Positions 6,371 to 9,789 of a stretch of DNA of 9,789 nt are shown piece after piece. The notes under the pieces were generated by a model that was given only the letters and a program-made list of their open reading frames with translations, was not told the DNA's origin and did no database searches. The stretch comes from Myxococcales bacterium (GTDB taxonomy: Bacteria > Myxococcota_A > Polyangia > Polyangiales > Polyangiaceae), in NCBI GenBank assembly GCA_025362165.1, contig JANYHY010000883.1, positions 1-9,789 on the forward strand. The letters run 5' to 3'. The position numbers were made by a program, and so were the translations under genes. Numbering within the stretch: the first letter of the stretch is position 1; each line of letters begins with the position of its first letter.

Positions 6371-7258
6371 TTAGCGAAGCGCGCGCGCGATGACTTCGGC
6401 AATCGACTCGAGGCGCTTCACTCCGAACAGCGCGACACCGGGCGCGGCGAGCTCGTCGTCCACGGCGCGACGAATCTCGTCATCGCTCTGGGCTGCGGAG
6501 ATGGCTATTTCCAGCCTCGAAATCGCATCGCGAGAGACCATGAGCTCACCGCCGACACGCAGGTGCCCGGCCTCGTCGGCGCCTGCGCAGACGAGCCCGA
6601 TGGCCTCCTCGGCCGTGGCCTCCCACGACGGTTGACTCGTCACCGGTACGGCCGGCGATGATGACTCGAGCCTCGGCAGGGGTCCGAACGCCTCCGTGTA
6701 CGCGCGGGTGATCGCCTCGGCGACGCGCTCCGAGTCGACCGGCTTGCCCGCGAGCTCGCTCAGAGACGCGGGCGCTTTGCCGGAGTGTGATGCGCGCTCC
6801 GCCGTCCCCCCCCTGCTCCACAGAGGGGCGCTCACCGCCACGAACGCTTCGAACGACGTGCGTCCGGAGCCCGCGTGATGCGCGAACCCGACGAACGCGA
6901 CCGGCCGGTGCCCGACCGACACCCAGTCACGACCGAAGTAGTGCGCGACCGAGCCGCTCTTGGTGAGCCCGCGCAGCAACGGACGCACGTAGCGATTCAA
7001 GATCTGATCACGCGTGCACGACACGAGCGCGTCATGCGTCAGGAGGGCGAGCGCGACATGCACCGCGCCGCTTGACACAGACAGCGCCGAGCCGCCAGAC
7101 GCGCGCGTGAAGCTCGCCGTGGGTGCGTCGCCAGATCGCTGAAACGCCCCTAAAATAGCCCCCGATTCCTCGATGATTGACACAGCAAGCGTTGCGGGAG
7201 ACTCGAGCTTGGACTCGGCGGCAGACCAGGAGAGCGACGAGATCTCGGCGATTCGCAT
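6371..7258 (-). CDS. Diverged lipoate-protein ligase A-like protein (BPL/LplA fold)
   Basis: 295 residues with no signal peptide, so probably cytoplasmic. I assign it by pattern to the biotin/lipoate ligase fold. Helix 1 (WSAAESKLES) leads to a strand ending ILGAFQR (35-41). The loop RASGGSAL (52-59) resembles RRxSGGGAV of LplA. GRDWVSVGHRPV (109-120) stands where LplA has GRND..V.GRKISG, and SFEAFVAV (135-142) stands where LplA has H.G.L. Next come ASLSELAGKPVD (164-175) and an alpha/beta C-terminal part (about 228-295) resembling LplA's small domain. The lysine that LplA uses for lipoyl-AMP appears to be Arg118 or missing, so ordinary ligase activity is doubtful. The gene is first in an operon with the threonine dehydrogenase, which points to glycine metabolism, where GcvH is lipoylated. 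A run of eight G (6806-6813) lies mid-gene. The start at 7258 has no clear ribosome site. Function is unproven. Confidence 0.6.
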   Translation of the reverse strand: MRIAEISSLSWSAAESKLESPATLAVSIIEESGAILGAFQRSGDAPTASFTRASGGSALSVSSGAVHVALALLTHDALVSCTRDQILNRYVRPLLRGLTKSGSVAHYFGRDWVSVGHRPVAFVGFAHHAGSGRTSFEAFVAVSAPLWSRGGTAERASHSGKAPASLSELAGKPVDSERVAEAITRAYTEAFGPLPRLESSSPAVPVTSQPSWEATAEEAIGLVCAGADEAGHLRVGGELMVSRDAISRLEIAISAAQSDDEIRRAVDDELAAPGVALFGVKRLESIAEVIARALR

Positions 7259-7306
7259 GTGACGCGTCGTCTATCCTATGCGAGCTGGTTCGATTAACCT
7301 CGAGGC
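7259..7306. promoter_or_regulatory. Short divergent intergenic region between LplA-like and barrel genes
   Basis: 48 bp separate two divergent start codons, so both promoters must overlap here or reach into the coding sequences. I see no convincing sigma70 or sigma54 boxes. An 8-bp palindrome GACGCGTC (7261-7268) is the only symmetrical element and may be chance. The role is inferred from gene orientation alone. Confidence 0.35.
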
Positions 7307-8122
7307 ATGAGAACCGCGCTCGCGCTCACCGTTGCCGTAGTTGCTCTCACGCTAACGTCCGAGTCCAGCGCCGCGCCCGAGTGGGTGGACCGACGCATCG
7401 TGCTCTCGGGCAAGCCGGTCGCGGGGAGCGTCGACGTCGGCATGGGCGTCGGTCACACCGAGCTCTTCGTCGGCCGCAACGGGACGATCTCGGCGAGCGG
7501 CGCCGGCTTCAACACCGAGGCGGTGCTCGGTCTCGTCGGGCGCGTTGACCTGGGCCTTCGCTTTGGAGCGCGCGTGAACGACGAGTCCGCGGTCGCGCAG
7601 GCCGACTCGTACGCCCACTTCTACAACCCCGACGCCACCTACGCCTTCGCGCATGCGTTGAGCCCGTTCTCCAATCCCGAGCTTCGCGTTAGAGGCAAGC
7701 TCGTCGACATCGGCGTGTTCGAGCTCGGACTCGAGGGTCGAGCTGTCTTGCCGGCGAGCCGAGACTCTCGCTTCACCACCGTGTTCGGCGTGCCGATGGC
7801 CGTGCACGCGGGCCACTTCTTCAAGCTGGATTTCGGCGTCTACAGCGTGCTCGGGCTCTACGATCCATTCGTGTTCGCGCTCGACGTTCCCGTGAACGCC
7901 TGGTTTCAAGTGACGGACAAAGTTTTCCTCGGGCCCATGACGGGCCTTCGTGTGTATGCGAACTACATCACGAACCCAGGGTTCGACTTGATGCTTGGGT
8001 TTGGGCTCGGCGTTCACCTTGTGAAATGGCTCGATTTGAAGACTCAGCTCGTGTTCCCTCGCGTCAACCAGGGCGCGCAGTTCTTCGGCGCGGGAGTCGG
8101 CGTCGGCTTCGTGTTCGAGTAG
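7307..8122 (+). CDS. Secreted protein, probable outer-membrane beta-barrel, function unknown
   Basis: 271 residues. A clear Sec signal peptide (MRTALALTVAVVALTLTS, cleavage around residue 22-23 after SSA/A) is followed by a mature protein of alternating hydrophobic/polar strands rich in Gly and aromatics. Examples are VDVGMGVGHTELFVG, VDLGLRFGARV, FKLDFGVYSVLGLYD, FDLMLGFGLGVHLV and the terminal FFGAGVGVGFVFE. Roughly ten or more such strands fit a small outer-membrane barrel. The last residue is Glu rather than the usual aromatic, although Phe precedes it. I recognise no specific family. It is transcribed alone, divergently from the LplA-like gene across 48 bp, and meets the hydrolase gene tail to tail with no gap. 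GAGG lies only 1 nt before the ATG, too close to be a good ribosome site. Confidence 0.8.
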   Translation: MRTALALTVAVVALTLTSESSAAPEWVDRRIVLSGKPVAGSVDVGMGVGHTELFVGRNGTISASGAGFNTEAVLGLVGRVDLGLRFGARVNDESAVAQADSYAHFYNPDATYAFAHALSPFSNPELRVRGKLVDIGVFELGLEGRAVLPASRDSRFTTVFGVPMAVHAGHFFKLDFGVYSVLGLYDPFVFALDVPVNAWFQVTDKVFLGPMTGLRVYANYITNPGFDLMLGFGLGVHLVKWLDLKTQLVFPRVNQGAQFFGAGVGVGFVFE

Positions 8123-8788
8123 TCATCGCGCTCGCGTGATGAACTCGGCTGCTGCGTCCAAGGCCTCGGAGTAGACGTCCTCTTGAGACACGGGTGATCG
8201 CTTCGGGACGACGAGCGAGTGGTCTCCGAGCGGGACGATGTGAACCTGGGCTCTGAGCTTCTGAGCGAGCGGGACGATCTCGTCTTCACCGCCGAACGTG
8301 TCGCGCGCTCCTTGAACGAAGAGCATCGGCGCTTTGATCCTCGGCAGGTGCTCGTCGCGCCTCGACTCCGGTTTGCTCGGAGGGTGCAGCGGGTAGCCGA
8401 AGAACACGATGCATGATGGGTCAACCATTCCGCTCGCGGCGACATGCGACGCCATGCGCCCCCCCATCGATTTGCCGCCGATCGCGATCCGCTTCTTGGG
8501 GTGCTTCTTCCTCGCTTCGGCGAACGCCGCCACCCAGCGCGCTTCGAGCGCTTCGGTCTTGTCAGGCATTTGACGAGGGCGGAGCCCACCACCCCGTTGT
8601 TGACGTCCGCCGACGGCGCGCGTCAAGTTGCCACGCGTGATGTAGTCGAAGTCGAAGGTGAGCGTCGTCACCGCGCGTGCCGCGAGACCTGCAGCGAAGC
8701 GAACCATCCACGGATGCGACGACCCCGCCCCTGCTCCGTGCGCGAACACGAAGATCCCGCGCGGATCAGCCGCCGCGTGCGTCTTCAC
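8123..8788 (-). CDS. Alpha/beta hydrolase of the KANL3/TEX30 type
   Basis: 221 residues, cytoplasmic, alpha/beta-hydrolase fold of the group named after animal TEX30 and KANL3. The motif order is AHGAGAGSSHPWM (16-28, oxyanion region), FDFDYITRG (45-53), the nucleophile elbow GGKSMGGRMASH (104-115, Ser107), FFGYPLHPPSKPE (129-141), QGARDTFGG (acid Asp) and GDHSL (catalytic His). A complete Ser-Asp-His triad implies an active esterase or related hydrolase, but no substrate is known for bacterial members. The start is the GTG at 8788, overlapping the kbl stop as GTGA with no evident ribosome site, so it is probably translated by reinitiation after kbl. Its stop abuts the stop of the convergent barrel gene. 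Confidence 0.85.
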   Translation of the reverse strand: MKTHAAADPRGIFVFAHGAGAGSSHPWMVRFAAGLAARAVTTLTFDFDYITRGNLTRAVGGRQQRGGGLRPRQMPDKTEALEARWVAAFAEARKKHPKKRIAIGGKSMGGRMASHVAASGMVDPSCIVFFGYPLHPPSKPESRRDEHLPRIKAPMLFVQGARDTFGGEDEIVPLAQKLRAQVHIVPLGDHSLVVPKRSPVSQEDVYSEALDAAAEFITRAR

Positions 8789-9789
8789 GCTTTGACGACG
8801 CCGAGTTTGTTACCGACCTTCGTGAACGCCGCGATCGCGCGATCGATCTGTTCGTTCGAGTGACCCGCGCTGATCTGGATGCGGATGCGCGCCTCGTTCT
8901 TCGGGACCACAGGGAAGAAGAAGCCGATGACGAAGATGCCTTCGTCGTACATCCCTCGCGCGAACTCTTGTGCGAGCTTCGCGTCTCCGAGCATCAAAGG
9001 AACGATCGGGTGGATGCCCTCCTTGATCTTGAGGCCTGCCTTGGTGAGCCCTTCACGGAAGCGCTTGGTGTTCGCCTCGCTCTTGTCGCGTAGTGCAGTG
9101 CTCTCGCCGAGGAGCTTGAACACTGCCAAGCTCGCTCCCACGATCGCTGGCGCGAGCGTGTTGGAGAACAAGTACGGGCGCGAGCGCTGACGGAGCAGCT
9201 CCACGATCTCCTTCTTGCCCGTCGTGTAGCCGCCGCTTCCACCGCCGAGCGCCTTGCCGAGCGTGCCTGTCATCACGTCGATGCGATGCATGACACCGCA
9301 ATGTTCGGGCGTTCCGCGCCCTGTTTTTCCTATGAATCCTGTCGCGTGGCTGTCGTCCACCATCACCATCGCGTTGTACTTCTCGGCGAGATCGCAGATC
9401 TCACCCAGCTTGGCGAGGTAGCCATCCATCGAGAACACGCCGTCGGTGGCGATCATCCTCAAGCGCTTGCCTTGCGTCTTCTTCAGCGCGTCTTCGAGCG
9501 CCGTCATGTCGCCGTTGGGATAACGATGGCGCTCGGCCTTGCACAAGCGGATGCCGTCGATGATCGACGCGTGGTTGAGCGCGTCGCTGATGATCGCGTC
9601 CTCTTCGCCGAGCAAGGTCTCGAAGAGGCCGCCGTTCGCGTCGAAGCACGACGTGTAGAGGATGGTGTCTTCCATCCCGAAGAATTTGCTGATCGTGTGC
9701 TCGAGCTGTTTGTGGATGTCTTGTGTGCCGCAGATGAACCGAACCGAAGAGAGCCCGAAGCCGTGTGAGTCGATCGCGCCCTTGGCCGC
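8785..9789 (-). CDS. kbl: Glycine C-acetyltransferase (2-amino-3-ketobutyrate CoA ligase), 5' end cut by window
   Basis: PLP enzyme that cleaves 2-amino-3-ketobutyrate with CoA to glycine and acetyl-CoA, the step after threonine dehydrogenase. 334 residues to the C-terminus are visible, against about 398 in the full enzyme, so about 60-65 N-terminal residues lie right of the window. The frame is open to the edge and reads AAKGAIDSHGFGLSSVRFIC there. That is the expected start of the PLP-binding domain, so the internal ATG at 9675 is not the true start. Hallmarks are CGTQDIHKQLE, ILYTSCFDANGGLFETLL, DALNHASIIDGIRL, MVDDSHATGFIG and the PLP-lysine stretch TGTLGKALGGGSGGY, then RPYLFSNTLAP. These separate it from the related 8-amino-7-oxononanoate and 5-aminolevulinate synthases. 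The gene overlaps the downstream hydrolase by 4 nt. The dehydrogenase that makes its substrate is encoded about 2.4 kb away, in another unit. Confidence 0.95.
   Translation of the reverse strand, partial: AAKGAIDSHGFGLSSVRFICGTQDIHKQLEHTISKFFGMEDTILYTSCFDANGGLFETLLGEEDAIISDALNHASIIDGIRLCKAERHRYPNGDMTALEDALKKTQGKRLRMIATDGVFSMDGYLAKLGEICDLAEKYNAMVMVDDSHATGFIGKTGRGTPEHCGVMHRIDVMTGTLGKALGGGSGGYTTGKKEIVELLRQRSRPYLFSNTLAPAIVGASLAVFKLLGESTALRDKSEANTKRFREGLTKAGLKIKEGIHPIVPLMLGDAKLAQEFARGMYDEGIFVIGFFFPVVPKNEARIRIQISAGHSNEQIDRAIAAFTKVGNKLGVVKA

Noticed and set aside
7261..7268. GACGCGTC palindrome as an operator
   Set aside because: An 8-bp GC-rich palindrome is expected often by chance here, and no second copy is nearby; it is only mentioned under the intergenic feature.
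9675..9675. ATG at 9675 as start of kbl
   Set aside because: The frame continues to the window edge with clearly conserved kbl sequence (for example SSVRFICGTQD), so the gene is truncated by the window.

Overview
The window is GC-rich, densely coded DNA, with long antisense shadow ORFs. It comes from a Gram-negative bacterium: it encodes a TolC-type outer-membrane channel, a periplasmic adaptor, an outer-membrane-barrel-like protein and an NtrC-type sigma54 activator. This gene mix, the sigma54 regulation and the SDR-type threonine dehydrogenase would fit Myxococcota or another former deltaproteobacterium. That placement is inference; there is no rRNA gene to confirm it.

Left part (1-5306) is one efflux/regulation module. 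On the minus strand, a TolC-family channel gene (1003-2394) is followed 1 nt later by an RND-type periplasmic adaptor (TTG start at 1001) that runs off the left edge; the inner-membrane pump is presumably just outside. Divergently, a membrane histidine kinase (2662-3936) overlaps by 4 nt an NtrC-family response regulator with an intact GAFTGA loop (3933-5306). The intergenic segment carries a good sigma54 -24/-12 element on each strand. Between them lie three GGA...TCC palindromes spaced about 21 and 31 bp apart, which look like activator sites. The simplest reading is a self-contained, sigma54-controlled efflux system that responds to an unknown envelope signal.

Right part (5340-9789) is a threonine-to-glycine neighbourhood. 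On the minus strand a diverged lipoate-protein-ligase-A-like gene (6371-7258) lies 14 bp upstream of an SDR-type L-threonine 3-dehydrogenase (5340-6356). Further right, also on the minus strand, glycine C-acetyltransferase (kbl, from 8785 past the right edge) overlaps by 4 nt a KANL3/TEX30-type alpha/beta hydrolase (8123-8788). TDH and KBL perform the two consecutive steps threonine to 2-amino-3-ketobutyrate to glycine plus acetyl-CoA, yet sit in two separate transcription units. These are split by one plus-strand gene for a secreted, probably outer-membrane beta-barrel protein (7307-8122).

The whole window is covered: no gene-free stretch exceeds about 270 bp, and I saw no tRNA, rRNA, CRISPR array or insertion sequence. 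The observations most worth following are the divergent sigma54 promoters with phased palindromes, and the lipoate-ligase-like protein that lacks the usual catalytic lysine while sitting in a threonine/glycine operon.
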